From NCBI GenBank assembly GCA_020723845.1, contig DYIC01000011.1, positions 1-45,721 of the forward strand: a stretch of DNA of 45,721 bases. The letters run 5' to 3'. The stretch comes from Hydrogenophaga sp. (GTDB lineage Bacteria; Pseudomonadota; Gammaproteobacteria; Burkholderiales; Burkholderiaceae_C). The notes beneath the pieces were generated by a model. The model was not told the DNA's origin. It made no database searches and worked only from the letters and a program-made list of their open reading frames with translations. Shown piece by piece: positions 36,080 to 45,721 of the stretch (position 1 is the first letter of the stretch; each line of letters starts with the position of its first letter). The position numbers and the translations under genes were made by a program.

Positions 36080-37234
36080 TCAGTATCCCCAGATGCCGGG
36101 CTGAAAAATCCGGTGCGGGTCGAACGCGGCGCGCACGCGCTGCTGCAGGGTGCGCAGCGTGGCCTCGGGCGGCGTGAAGCGCTCGCGCGCTTCGGGCTGC
36201 GCCGCGGGGGCGCGAAACAGCGTGGCGTGCCCCCCGCCCTGGCGGGCCAGGGCGCGCAGCGCCTCGGCCGCCGACACCGGGGCCCAGACCCAGCGCTGGC
36301 CACCGAACCATTCGATCACGGTATCACCGGGCCAGGCCAGCATCGGTGTGGTGGGTGCGACGGACAGCCGCCACAGCCCGTGCTCGTCTGACAGCGGCTG
36401 GGCGAAGAAGTCCGACGTCTGCTCGCGCGCGGCGTGCCAGACGGTCGTCGCCGCAGCGGGTTCCAGGCGCTGGCCGCCGGTTTCGCGCAGCAGCCGCTCG
36501 CTGGCGGCCTCCACCGCCGCAGCGGCCCCGCGCAGCCGCAGCCACAGCGTGCCGCCGGCGTGGGGCGACCAGAGGCTGGCATTGAGCGGCAGGGGCTGGC
36601 TGCGCCAGTGCGCCAGGCGTTCCAGCGCGGCGTCGGCGGGCAGCGCCGCGCACAGGGTGGCCTCCCCCGCGGCCACCGGCAGCACCTTCAGCGACACCTC
36701 GGTGATGACGCCCAGCGTACCCAGGCTGCCAGCCAAGGCGCGGCTGACGTCGTAGCCCGCGACGTTCTTCATCACCTGACCGCCGAAGTGCAAGTCCTCG
36801 CCCCGGCCGTCGAGCAAGCGCACGCCCAGCACATAGTCGCGCACGGCGCCCACCGCGGCGCGTGCCGGGCCGGCCAGCCCCGCCGCCACCATGCCCCCCA
36901 CGGTGGCGCTGGGTCCGAAGTGCGGGGGCTCGAACGGCAGGCGCTGGCCGTGGCGGGCGAGCACGGCTTCCAGCTCGGCCAGGGGGGTGCCGCAGCGTGC
37001 GGTCACCACCAGCTCGGTCGGCTCATGGTTGACGATGCCGGCGTAGGCCCGGGTGTCGAGGACTTCGCATTCCGCGTCTAGGGGGTTGCCGTAAAACGCC
37101 TTGCTGCCACCGCCGCGGATGCGCAAGCGCGGTCCGCCGGCGGCCGCCGCGCGGATGCGCTCGGCCCATGCCTGCAGCAGGGCATCATCGCCGGCCGGCG
37201 TGTCGGCGCGTGAAAGGGGCTGGGATTCGACCAT
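36080..37234 (-). CDS. glcE: Glycolate oxidase FAD-binding subunit GlcE
   Basis: An FAD-binding subunit of glycolate dehydrogenase, 384 residues. It has the PCMH-type FAD fold: IRGGGSKAFYGNP (about 37-49), GPSATVGGMVAAGLAGPARA (about 107-126), then QVMKNVAGYDVSRALAGSLGTLGVITE. The C-terminal FDPHRIFQPG is typical of the family. The catalytic subunit gene glcD, normally immediately upstream, is absent; the next gene upstream is an SMP-30 family gene. The complex must use a GlcD encoded elsewhere, if glycolate is the substrate. Confidence 0.92.
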   Translation of the reverse strand: MVESQPLSRADTPAGDDALLQAWAERIRAAAAGGPRLRIRGGGSKAFYGNPLDAECEVLDTRAYAGIVNHEPTELVVTARCGTPLAELEAVLARHGQRLPFEPPHFGPSATVGGMVAAGLAGPARAAVGAVRDYVLGVRLLDGRGEDLHFGGQVMKNVAGYDVSRALAGSLGTLGVITEVSLKVLPVAAGEATLCAALPADAALERLAHWRSQPLPLNASLWSPHAGGTLWLRLRGAAAAVEAASERLLRETGGQRLEPAAATTVWHAAREQTSDFFAQPLSDEHGLWRLSVAPTTPMLAWPGDTVIEWFGGQRWVWAPVSAAEALRALARQGGGHATLFRAPAAQPEARERFTPPEATLRTLQQRVRAAFDPHRIFQPGIWGY

Positions 37235-37319
37235 GGGGGCAATGGTAGCCCGCCCCGGCAGGCGCCGTGTGAAGAATTTGAATGATCGCTGTGAACGGCG
37301 ACGGCGCGGCCCCTGCCGT

Positions 37320-38270
37320 TCAATCCCCGTACAGTGGGGCCGGCAGCCCGGGTGCGTCCAGCGGATGCGCGAGCACGGCACCGCTGTCGGGATACTGCGC
37401 CAACTCGTCCGCCGGGCGGTGCTGCCGGGCGGTGGTGACGAACAGCGTGCGCAGGCCGGGCCCGCCAAAGCACAAGCCGGTCGGGCACTGCGCGGGCAGT
37501 GGCCATTCGCTGGCGATCTGCCCCTCCGCCGTCAGGCACACCACGCGCGCACCACCCTCCAGGGCCAGCCAGTAGCGGCCGGCCCGGTCCACCGCCGCGC
37601 CCGCGGGATGCTCGCCGCCGCCGGGCGCAGGAGAGGCCAGGCGCCGCAGGGGCAATCGCACACCCAATTCCGGCGGCCACCGACCGGCGGTGTGCATCGG
37701 CTGGGTGTACACGATGCGCGCCACGCCATCTGCGCTGTACAGCAGCGTGCCGTCGGCTGACCAAGCCAGCCCGGCGCAGGCTGCCGCAGCCGGTCCGATC
37801 CGGGCGAGCTCGGCCCGGTGGCGCTCGCCCGTGCGCAGGCAATACAGCGTGGCTGCCGGGTCATCGCCGGTTTCGGCGCACGCGGCCAGCCACAGTCGTC
37901 CCCAGGGGTCGCAAACGCCATCGACGAAGCACACCCGCCGCGTGTCGTAGGGGGCATCGATCACGCGTTGCAGCGGCAGGTTCCAGTCGGGCAGGTGGAA
38001 GATGCCGTCGCGCAGCGCGATCAACCAGCCGCCGCGCCGGCACGGCACGAGCGCCGCGGGTGTTTGCGGCAGCTCCATGGCCTCGCTGCGCCCACTGGGC
38101 ACATGCATGCGCCACAGGCGCTGCAGGCCCTGGTCGATCCAGTACAGCCGATCTTCCAGCCCGCGCCACACGGGTGCCGCCCCCCGGGCGCTGACCGGGG
38201 GCGTCACGGGCGCCCAGCCCCCTGCCGCAGGGGGCTCCGGCGGGCGCGATGGGGTCGCAGGCTCAGCCAT
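37320..38270 (-). CDS. SMP-30/gluconolactonase/LRE-family protein
   Basis: A six-bladed beta-propeller protein of 316 residues in the SMP-30/gluconolactonase family, metal-dependent hydrolases of sugar lactones. Visible signatures are LEDRLYWIDQGLQRLWRM, the metal-region DGVCDPWGRLWLA, SADGTLLYSADG and CPTGLCFGGPGLRTLFVTT. No signal peptide is seen. It precedes glcE on the same strand by 85 nt, so co-transcription is possible. The natural lactone is unknown. Confidence 0.88.
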   Translation of the reverse strand: MAEPATPSRPPEPPAAGGWAPVTPPVSARGAAPVWRGLEDRLYWIDQGLQRLWRMHVPSGRSEAMELPQTPAALVPCRRGGWLIALRDGIFHLPDWNLPLQRVIDAPYDTRRVCFVDGVCDPWGRLWLAACAETGDDPAATLYCLRTGERHRAELARIGPAAAACAGLAWSADGTLLYSADGVARIVYTQPMHTAGRWPPELGVRLPLRRLASPAPGGGEHPAGAAVDRAGRYWLALEGGARVVCLTAEGQIASEWPLPAQCPTGLCFGGPGLRTLFVTTARQHRPADELAQYPDSGAVLAHPLDAPGLPAPLYGD

Positions 38271-38316
38271 GGCCCCATCTTATGCCATCCCCGCGGGTGT
38301 GGCATACACTGCGCGC

Positions 38317-38745
38317 ATGCTGTGGGTCAAAACCTTTCACATCGTCTTCATCGCCAGTTGGTTCGCTGGGTTGTTTTACCTGCCGCGCATCTTCGTCAAC
38401 CTGGCGATGGTCGATCCGGGCAGCGTCGCCGAGCGCGAGCGGTTGCTGCTGATGGCGCGCAAGCTGCTGCGCTTCATGACGCTGCTGGCCGTGCCCGCCT
38501 TGGGGCTGGGGCTGTGGTTGTGGCTGGGCTATGGCATCGGCCTGGGGCCGGGCAACGGCTGGATGCACGCCAAACTGGCGGTCGTGCTCGTGCTCATCGG
38601 CTATCACGTGGCGTGCGCGCGTTTGCTGCGCGCGTTCGAGGCGGGGGCCAACCGCCGCAGCCACCGCTGGTACCGCTGGTTCAACGAAGTGCCGGTGATC
38701 CTCATGGTCGTGGCGGTGGCGCTGGTGGTCATCAAGCCCTTCTAA
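38317..38745 (+). CDS. hemJ: Protoporphyrinogen IX oxidase HemJ
   Basis: A membrane protein of 142 residues with four hydrophobic segments, matching HemJ, the quinone-linked protoporphyrinogen oxidase of haem synthesis. Typical features are MLWVKTFHIVFIASWFAGLFYLPR with the conserved His8 and the GWMHAKLAVVLVLIGYH segment. Length and start agree with the family. It is divergent from the SMP-30 gene by only 46 nt. TACACT (38305-38310) lies 6 nt upstream of the ATG with no Shine-Dalgarno. Confidence 0.9.
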   Translation: MLWVKTFHIVFIASWFAGLFYLPRIFVNLAMVDPGSVAERERLLLMARKLLRFMTLLAVPALGLGLWLWLGYGIGLGPGNGWMHAKLAVVLVLIGYHVACARLLRAFEAGANRRSHRWYRWFNEVPVILMVVAVALVVIKPF

Positions 38746-38755
38746 AGGACGGCGG

Positions 38756-39916
38756 GTGGCGCGTACGCGGCAGGCGGTGGCCATGGGCGCGCAGCGGCAC
38801 GGCTCGCTCGCGTGGCCGCTGTTGCTCAGTTACGCGGTCCTGGTCGTCTATGCCAGCCTGTTTCCCTTCGAGGGGTGGCGCTCGCAGGGCGTGGCGCCGT
38901 GGGCGTTTCTGCTGGCGCCGTGGCCGCGTTATTGGAGCGGTTTCGATATCCTGGCCAATCTGCTGGGCTACGCGCCGCTGGGCGCGTTGTTGACCGTCGC
39001 GCTGACGCGCACGGGCTGGCCCCGGCTGGCGCCTGTTTTGGGGGTCGCGGTCCCGACGCTGCTCTCGCTGACCATGGAGGCGCTGCAAACCTACTTGCCG
39101 CAGCGGGTGCCTTCACAGCTGGATGCGCTGCTCAATGCCGCGGGTGCGCTGCTCGGCACGGGGGTGGCGCTGCTGCTGTTGCGCTGGCGTTGGCTGGGGT
39201 CGTGGGGGCAGTTTCGCGCCGAGTGGCAGCAGCCCGGCGCCCAATGGGCATGGGGTGTGTTGCTACTGTGGCCGTGGGCGGTGCTGTACCCGACCTCGGT
39301 GCCTTTCGCGACGGGGCAGTTCTGGCCCCGCCTAGAGGCGGCGTTGTGGCGGGCCGCCGAGGGCTCGCCCCTGCAAGCCTGGTTGCCGCAGAGCGCCCCG
39401 CTGTCGCCACCCAGCCCGTTGACCGAGGCGCTGCTGGTCGCGCTGAGCCTGTGGTTGCCCGTGCTGCTGGGCTACGCCAGCCTGCGCCGGGTCGGCCAGC
39501 GCGTGCTGTTCGCGCTGCTGTTTGGTGCGGCGGCGTGGGGCGTCGGCACCTTGTCGGCGGTGCTGACCTTCGGCCCCTCCCACGCCTGGGCGTGGTTGAC
39601 CCCGCCCGCCCAGTTGGGCTTGGCCGCCGCCGCGGCCATGTCGCTGTTTGCGCTGCCGCTGGGCGCGCGGGCGGCCGCGTTGCTGGTGGTGCTGATCGGG
39701 GGCCTGATGCTAGGGCTGGTCAACCGCGTTCCCGATCCCGCGTATCTGGATGTGGCGCTGCAGACCTGGGAGCAGGGGCGCTTCAGTCGCTTCCATGGCG
39801 TATCGCAGTGGCTGGGCTGGATCTGGCCCTGGGCGGCGCTGGTGGTGGCCGCCCGGTTCGCGTTGCGCCGCGACGGCCACGCGGGGCGCGGCCCATCCTA
39901 CAATCGCCGCCCATGA
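38756..39916 (+). CDS. VanZ-family membrane protein
   Basis: A polytopic membrane protein of 386 residues with an N-terminal VanZ domain (about 18-120; YASLFPFEGW, FDILANLLGYAPLGALL, LQTYLPQRVPSQLDALLNAAGALLG). About six more membrane segments of unknown function follow. The GTG start at 38756 is chosen because AAAGGAC lies a few bases upstream; a later in-frame ATG (MGAQRH) is possible. VanZ itself confers low teicoplanin resistance, but most proteobacterial members have no known role and no resistance function should be assumed. The stop overlaps the ferredoxin gene start (ATGA). Confidence 0.85.
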   Translation: MARTRQAVAMGAQRHGSLAWPLLLSYAVLVVYASLFPFEGWRSQGVAPWAFLLAPWPRYWSGFDILANLLGYAPLGALLTVALTRTGWPRLAPVLGVAVPTLLSLTMEALQTYLPQRVPSQLDALLNAAGALLGTGVALLLLRWRWLGSWGQFRAEWQQPGAQWAWGVLLLWPWAVLYPTSVPFATGQFWPRLEAALWRAAEGSPLQAWLPQSAPLSPPSPLTEALLVALSLWLPVLLGYASLRRVGQRVLFALLFGAAAWGVGTLSAVLTFGPSHAWAWLTPPAQLGLAAAAAMSLFALPLGARAAALLVVLIGGLMLGLVNRVPDPAYLDVALQTWEQGRFSRFHGVSQWLGWIWPWAALVVAARFALRRDGHAGRGPSYNRRP

Positions 39917-40275
39917 CCGACGCTGTCGCCAACGATCCCAACCCCACCGCGCCGTACTACCGCCGGCACATCTTTTTTTGCCTCAACCAGCGCGACAACG
40001 GCCAAGCCTGTTGTGCGCAGCACGCCGCACAGGCTGCCTTCGAGCACTGCAAGGCCCAGGTGCGCGCGCTCGGCCTGGCCGGACCCGGCCGGGTGCGGGT
40101 CAACAAGGCGGGCTGTCTGGACCGCTGCGCCGGCGGGCCGGTCGCGGTGGTGTACCCGGAAGGGGTCTGGTACACCTACGTCGATTTGGCCGATATCGAC
40201 GAGATCGTCACCTCGCACCTGCGCGACGGCGTGGTCGTTGAGCGGCTGTGTCTGCCGCCCGACGTGGGCCGCTGA
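39913..40275 (+). CDS. Thioredoxin-like [2Fe-2S] ferredoxin
   Basis: A ferredoxin of 120 residues with the thioredoxin-like [2Fe-2S] fold related to NuoE and cyanobacterial or clostridial small ferredoxins. Cluster-ligand cysteines fit FFCLNQ and ACC near residues 25-35, then NKAGCLDRCAGGP near 70-82. The C-terminal VVYPEGVWYTYV is usual for the group. It is followed closely by an alpha/beta hydrolase, a pair I recall from other Burkholderiales. A TACAAT hexamer at 39899-39904 lies 8 nt before the ATG inside the vanZ-like gene. Confidence 0.88.
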   Translation: MTDAVANDPNPTAPYYRRHIFFCLNQRDNGQACCAQHAAQAAFEHCKAQVRALGLAGPGRVRVNKAGCLDRCAGGPVAVVYPEGVWYTYVDLADIDEIVTSHLRDGVVVERLCLPPDVGR

Positions 40276-40297
40276 GGCGGCGCCGCTGTTGTCGGCG

Positions 40298-40933
40298 ATG
40301 AACGCGCAAACCACCTTTATCACCATCCCGGGCCCCGCCGGCGCGCTGGAGCTGGCCATCGACCGGCCCGCGCTCGCGCGGCCCGGCGGGGGCGTGGCCG
40401 TGATCGCCCACCCGCACCCGCTGTTTGGCGGCACGCTGCACAACAAAGTCGTGCAGACGCTCGCGCGCGCCTGTGTGCAACAGGGCTGGGAGGCGGTGCG
40501 CTTTCACTTTCGCGGCGTCGGGGGCAGCGCTGGGGTGCACGACCATGGGGTGGGCGAGGTCGATGACCTGCTGGCCGTGGTGGCGGCGCGCGGCCTGGGG
40601 GCGCCGCTGGTCTTGGCGGGGTTTTCCTTCGGGGGCTATGTGGCCGCGGCTGCTGCGGCCCGCTTGTGGCTGCAGCAGCCGGCGCACGCCTTGTGCCTGA
40701 TCGCGCCCGCGGCGAGCCGCTTCGAATTGCCCCCGTTGCCCGAGGAACTCCAGGCGCGCACGATGGTCGTGCATGGCGAGGCGGACGACACCGTGCCACT
40801 GGCCGCGGTGCTCGACTGGGCGCGCCCCATGGGGTTGCCGGTGACCGTGGTGCCGGGGGGCGAGCATTTTTTTCATGGCCGCCTGCCGCTGCTGAAGTCC
40901 CTGACCCTGCGCCATTTGCGCGCGCTGGATTGA
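40298..40933 (+). CDS. Alpha/beta hydrolase
   Basis: A soluble alpha/beta hydrolase of 211 residues. The nucleophile elbow is GFSFGGY (Ser near 111), the acid Asp is in HGEADDTVP and the catalytic His in GGEHFFHG. The N-terminal AVIAHPHPLFGGTLHNKVV with RFHFRGVGGSAG places it in the group annotated as dienelactone hydrolase-like or acetyl xylan esterase-like small hydrolases. The substrate is unknown. It is 22 nt downstream of the ferredoxin gene on the same strand. Confidence 0.88.
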   Translation: MNAQTTFITIPGPAGALELAIDRPALARPGGGVAVIAHPHPLFGGTLHNKVVQTLARACVQQGWEAVRFHFRGVGGSAGVHDHGVGEVDDLLAVVAARGLGAPLVLAGFSFGGYVAAAAAARLWLQQPAHALCLIAPAASRFELPPLPEELQARTMVVHGEADDTVPLAAVLDWARPMGLPVTVVPGGEHFFHGRLPLLKSLTLRHLRALD

Positions 40934-40973
40934 CGGCCGCCCCGGCCTGGGTGGCTCGCAAGGAACGATCGAC

Positions 40974-42206
40974 GTGTCTGTACTGCAACGAATCCGAATC
41001 CTGATACAAGCCTGTGCCCGCCGCACCGGGCGCCGAACGGGCGCGACCGCGTGGCTCGTCGCGCTGATGCTGGCGTGGATACCGATGGCGCATGCCCAGG
41101 CGCCGCAGCCGCCCGAGATCGCGGCGCGCGCCTGGCTGCTGCTGGATGCCACCAGCGGGCAGGTGCTGGCGGCCAAGGACCCGGATGAGCCGGTCGAACC
41201 TGCCTCGCTGACCAAGCTGATGACCGCCTATGTGGTGTTCGATGCGCTCAAGGCGGGCAAGCTCACGCTGGACCAAAAGCTCACCGTCAGTGAGCGCGCG
41301 TGGCGCATGCCCGGCTCGCGCATGTTCATCCAGCCCAATCAGCAAATCCCGGTAGAGGACCTGCTCAAGGGCATGATCGTGCAGTCCGGCAACGACGCGA
41401 CCGTGGCGCTGGCCGAGGGTGTGGGGGGCACGGTCGAGCGCTTCGTGGAGCTGATGAACCAGCAGGCCAGGGCGCTGGGGTTGACGCGCACGCGTTACCA
41501 GAACCCCGAGGGGTTGCCCGCGCCGGGCCACACCACCACGGCGCGCGATTTGGCCACCCTGGCGCAGCGGCTGATACAGGATTTTCCGCAGTACGTGGGG
41601 TACTACGCCATCCAGCGCTACCGCTACCCTGGCACGCCGGCAGCCAACGACACCAACCGCAACCTGCTGCTGTTTCGGGATCCCACGGTCGATGGCCTCA
41701 AGACCGGCTACACCGCCGCCGCGGGCTACTGCCTGGTGGCCACGGCGCGCCGCCCCCAGCCCGGGTTGGGCGAGGGTCCGGCGGGGCAGCGCCGCCTGAT
41801 CAGCGTCGTGCTGGGTGCGGCCAGCGAAAACGCGCGCGCGGCCGAGAGCCAGAAACTGCTCAACTGGGGTTTCAGCGCCTTCGAGGCCGTGCGCCTGACG
41901 GCCCCGGGCCAGCCCATCGCCACGCCGCCGGTGTGGAAGGGACGCACGAGCGACGTGCGGCTGGGCCGCCCGGAGGGCATCGTCGTGTCGGTGCCGGCTG
42001 GCACGGCCAAGGGCCTGCGCACCGAGGTCGTGCGCCCCGATCCACTGGTGGCGCCGCTGCTCAAAGGCCAGCCGCTGGGCACGCTGCGCGTGCTCTCGGC
42101 GGGCGGCGTGACCCTGGCCGAGGTGCCGCTGACGGTGCTGGAGCCGGTGGAAGAGGCGGGGCTGCTCGGCCGCCTGTGGGGCGCGTTGCGGTTGTGGATC
42201 CGGTGA
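40974..42206 (+). CDS. D-alanyl-D-alanine carboxypeptidase (PBP5/6 type)
   Basis: A low-molecular-mass penicillin-binding protein of 410 residues, trimming D-Ala from peptidoglycan stem peptides in the periplasm. A signal peptide ends near MAHAQA (about 41). Active-site motifs are SLTK (S78, K81), SGN (VQSGNDATVAL, about 136-138) and KTG (GLKTGYT). A C-terminal PBP5-type beta domain and an amphipathic anchoring helix (GRLWGALRLWIR) complete the protein. The GTG start has AAGGAAC upstream. It lies immediately before the str operon. Confidence 0.93.
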   Translation: MSVLQRIRILIQACARRTGRRTGATAWLVALMLAWIPMAHAQAPQPPEIAARAWLLLDATSGQVLAAKDPDEPVEPASLTKLMTAYVVFDALKAGKLTLDQKLTVSERAWRMPGSRMFIQPNQQIPVEDLLKGMIVQSGNDATVALAEGVGGTVERFVELMNQQARALGLTRTRYQNPEGLPAPGHTTTARDLATLAQRLIQDFPQYVGYYAIQRYRYPGTPAANDTNRNLLLFRDPTVDGLKTGYTAAAGYCLVATARRPQPGLGEGPAGQRRLISVVLGAASENARAAESQKLLNWGFSAFEAVRLTAPGQPIATPPVWKGRTSDVRLGRPEGIVVSVPAGTAKGLRTEVVRPDPLVAPLLKGQPLGTLRVLSAGGVTLAEVPLTVLEPVEEAGLLGRLWGALRLWIR

Positions 42207-42235
42207 TTGCATCCCGGGACGTGTCGTGCTACAGT
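42207..42235 (+). promoter_or_regulatory. str operon promoter
   Basis: TTGCAT (42207-42212) and TACAGT (42230-42235) separated by 17 nt, with an extended -10 TGC directly before TACAGT. This starts right at the end of the carboxypeptidase gene, about 60 nt before rpsL, and fits a strong sigma70 promoter for the ribosomal operon. Confidence 0.65.
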
Positions 42236-42294
42236 AGAGGGCTTTTCGGGTCTGCCCGAGGGCGGATCGTTCACTTTTGACGTTTAGGGACGTT

Positions 42295-42672
42295 ATGCCA
42301 ACCATCAACCAACTCGTGCGCCACGGGCGGACGGTCGAGAAGGACAAGTCCAAGAGCCCGGCGATGCAAAACTGCCCCCAGCGCCGGGGCGTGTGTACGC
42401 GTGTCTACACCACGACGCCCAAGAAGCCGAACTCGGCGCTGCGTAAGGTCGCCAAGGTGCGCCTGACCAACGGCTTCGAGGTCATCTCCTACATCGGCGG
42501 TGAAGGCCACAACCTGCAGGAGCACTCGGTGGTGCTCGTGCGCGGCGGCCGCGTCAAGGACCTGCCGGGTGTGCGCTACCACATCGTGCGCGGCTCGCTC
42601 GACCTGCAAGGGGTCAAGGACCGCAAGCAAGCGCGCTCCAAGTACGGCGCCAAGCGGCCCAAGAAGGCCTGA
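42295..42672 (+). CDS. rpsL: Ribosomal protein S12
   Basis: S12 of the 30S decoding centre, 125 residues, near-universal sequence ([12 protein letters not shown] at the start, [28 protein letters not shown]). Lys43 and Lys88, the positions most often changed in streptomycin resistance, are both wild type, and Asp89, the beta-methylthiolation site in E. coli, is conserved. The ATG at 42295 is the standard start; an in-frame upstream codon is not used in the family. First gene of the str operon. Confidence 0.98.
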   Translation: MPTINQLVRHGRTVEKDKSKSPAMQNCPQRRGVCTRVYTTTPKKPNSALRKVAKVRLTNGFEVISYIGGEGHNLQEHSVVLVRGGRVKDLPGVRYHIVRGSLDLQGVKDRKQARSKYGAKRPKKA

Positions 42673-42707
42673 GCCGCGCCCGCGAAGCGCGTTTTCGCGT
42701 GGGCGGC
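42673..42707 (+). other. Intercistronic hairpin after rpsL
   Basis: A strong inverted repeat directly after the rpsL stop: GCCGCGCCCGCGAA (42673-42686) pairs with TTCGCGTGGGCGGC (42694-42707) at 12 of 14 positions, 7-nt loop. No T-run follows, so it is not a typical terminator. In E. coli the rpsL-rpsG gap carries the S7 autoregulation site, and this element is in the corresponding gap. Confidence 0.5.
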
Positions 42708-42829
42708 CGTCATCGGCCTGTCACGCATCGGTGTCGAAATGCCTGGCTGGCGGGTGTTTCGGCAGTGTGGCCCCGGACGCCCTTGGTGCGCCGGTGGTCG
42801 AGTAAGTGGGGGTCCCCGTCGGCCCTCGC

Positions 42830-42845
42830 GGCACCCAGTGGTGCC
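42830..42845 (+). other. Short perfect hairpin upstream of rpsG
   Basis: GGCACC (42830-42835), loop CAGT, GGTGCC (42840-42845), 24 nt before the rpsG ATG. A second candidate structural element in the 197-nt rpsL-rpsG gap, close enough to the ribosome site to influence S7 translation. Confidence 0.4.
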
Positions 42846-42869
42846 AACTGAAGCAAAAAGGATACGAAC

Positions 42870-43340
42870 ATGCCACGTCGTCGCGAAGTCCCTAAACGTG
42901 AAATCCTGCCGGATCCCAAGTTCGGCAATGTCGAGCTCTCCAAATTCATGAACGTCATCATGGAGAGCGGCAAGAAAGCGGTGGCCGAGCGCATCGTCTA
43001 CGGCGCGCTCGAGCACATCGAGAAGAAAACGGGGAAGGACCCGCTCGAGGTGTTCACCACCGCCATCAACAACGTCAAGCCGCTGGTCGAGGTCAAGTCT
43101 CGCCGCGTCGGTGGCGCCAACTACCAAGTGCCGGTCGAGGTGCGCCCCGTGCGTCGTCAAGCCTTGGCCATGCGCTGGGTCAAGCAAGCCGCGCGCAAGC
43201 GCAGCGAAAAATCGATGGCGCTGCGTCTGGCCAACGAGCTGATCGAGGCCACCGAAGGCCGCGGCGGCGCGATGAAGAAGCGTGATGAAGTGCACCGCAT
43301 GGCCGAAGCCAACCGCGCGTTCAGCCACTTCCGTTTCTGA
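42870..43340 (+). CDS. rpsG: Ribosomal protein S7
   Basis: A 30S head protein of 156 residues that initiates assembly of the 3' domain of 16S rRNA. It begins [19 protein letters not shown] and contains [17 protein letters not shown], both diagnostic. AAAAAGGA precedes the ATG. Length is normal for a proteobacterial S7. Second gene of the str operon, and probable translational repressor of the operon if the gap hairpins act as in E. coli. Confidence 0.98.
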   Translation: MPRRREVPKREILPDPKFGNVELSKFMNVIMESGKKAVAERIVYGALEHIEKKTGKDPLEVFTTAINNVKPLVEVKSRRVGGANYQVPVEVRPVRRQALAMRWVKQAARKRSEKSMALRLANELIEATEGRGGAMKKRDEVHRMAEANRAFSHFRF

Positions 43341-43381
43341 CGCTGCGACTGCTCGTCCAGGCCGCGTCCCCCGTTCCCTCG

Positions 43382-43415
43382 AGCCCGCCACCCCCACACA
43401 CGAGGTCGGCGGGCT
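43382..43415 (+). other. Intercistronic hairpin between rpsG and fusA
   Basis: AGCCCGCC (43382-43389) pairs perfectly with GGCGGGCT (43408-43415), 18-nt loop, then TTTGCCC. The short T tail could give weak termination or mark an RNA-processing site. The fusA start is 28 nt downstream. Confidence 0.45.
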
Positions 43416-43442
43416 TTGCCCATCCGAATCTGGAGTTTTTTC

Positions 43443-45545
<2,103 letters not shown>

Positions 45546-45587
45546 GCCGCGTCGCGCATCCCTCCGGTCTGAGGCGCCCTTCGGGGT

Positions 45588-45611
45588 GGGCCCGCTGCCC
45601 GTGGCGGGCCC
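45588..45611 (+). other. Intercistronic hairpin between fusA and tuf
   Basis: A perfect 8-bp stem GGGCCCGC (45588-45595) / GCGGGCCC (45604-45611) with an 8-nt loop, 42 nt after the fusA stop. No T-run follows, so transcription presumably continues into tuf. It is the last of the hairpins that occupy the gaps of this operon. Confidence 0.45.
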
Positions 45612-45666
45612 GTGCCGCAGACGTAAAACCCACACGGGCATCGTTCTTTGATTGAAGGAATCCATC

Positions 45667-45721
45667 ATGGCAAAAGAGAAATTCGAGCGGACCAAGCCGC
45701 ACGTCAACGTGGGCACGATTG
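45667..45721 (+). CDS. tuf: Elongation factor Tu (3' partial)
   Basis: Only the first 18 codons are inside the window (MAKEKFERTKPHVNVGTI), which is the universal EF-Tu start; the rest runs off the right edge. GAAGGAA upstream is a good ribosome site. It follows fusA by 121 nt, as in the standard str operon. Confidence 0.97.
   Translation, partial: MAKEKFERTKPHVNVGTI

Noticed and set aside
38756-39916. Glycopeptide resistance gene call for the VanZ-family protein
   Set aside because: Only the domain is shared. No van genes are present and the host is Gram-negative, so resistance is not supported.

Overview
The window (about 45.7 kb, high GC) looks like a chromosomal piece of a betaproteobacterium, probably of the Burkholderiales. 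The main reason is the hydrogen-oxidation locus at its left end. Its gene order matches the membrane-bound-hydrogenase locus of Cupriavidus necator (Ralstonia eutropha) almost gene for gene. The right end is a str operon (rpsL-rpsG-fusA-tuf). No tRNA, rRNA, CRISPR array, transposase or phage gene was seen.

Region 1 (1-18944, all on +) is a [NiFe]-hydrogenase island. It begins inside the large-subunit gene hoxG; the small-subunit gene hoxK must lie upstream. It continues hupE, hoxZ, hoxM, hoxL, hoxO, hoxQ, hoxR, hoxT, hoxV, hypA, hypB, hypF (short form), hypC, hypD, hypE, hypX, then hoxA, hoxB, hoxC, hoxJ. The genes cover: the catalytic subunit and its cytochrome b anchor (electrons go to quinone); a likely nickel importer; the protease and chaperones for the two structural subunits; the Fe(CN)2(CO) cofactor factory (HypC-F, with HypX as the aerobic CO source); nickel insertion (HypA/B); and an H2-sensing circuit (regulatory hydrogenase HoxBC, kinase HoxJ, NtrC-type regulator HoxA). 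Many genes overlap by ATGA or GTGA, so translational coupling is likely.

Region 2 (18945-25600) holds an NCS2 nucleobase permease, a very small orphan flagellar-rod-like protein, a convergent intergenic region with a terminator-like hairpin, a minus-strand pair (CoA-acylating methylmalonate-semialdehyde dehydrogenase and a GMC alcohol/choline-type dehydrogenase) with a divergent LysR regulator, and an unrecognised 109-residue protein.

Region 3 (25651-32200, minus strand) is a compact five-gene operon: RND adaptor, RND permease, DUF2892 membrane protein, SLAC1/TDT-family channel, TauE/SafE permease. A sigma70-like promoter precedes it, and its spacer carries a dyad resembling CsoR/CstR-type operators. 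Two families with known sulfite exporters plus a DUF2892 protein suggest a sulfur-anion or persulfide stress module. This is the most promising poorly described system in the window.

Region 4 (32193-42206) is housekeeping and accessory: alr divergent from lplT, glcEF without an adjacent glcD, an SMP-30 family lactonase, hemJ, a VanZ-family protein, a thioredoxin-like [2Fe-2S] ferredoxin, an alpha/beta hydrolase and a D-Ala-D-Ala carboxypeptidase. Region 5 (42207-45721) is the str operon with its own promoter and GC-rich hairpins in every intercistronic gap. Several genes (20445, 24316, 38317, 39913) have a -10-like hexamer 6-8 nt before the ATG and no Shine-Dalgarno, suggesting leaderless mRNAs. 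No stretch longer than 300 bases lacks a gene.
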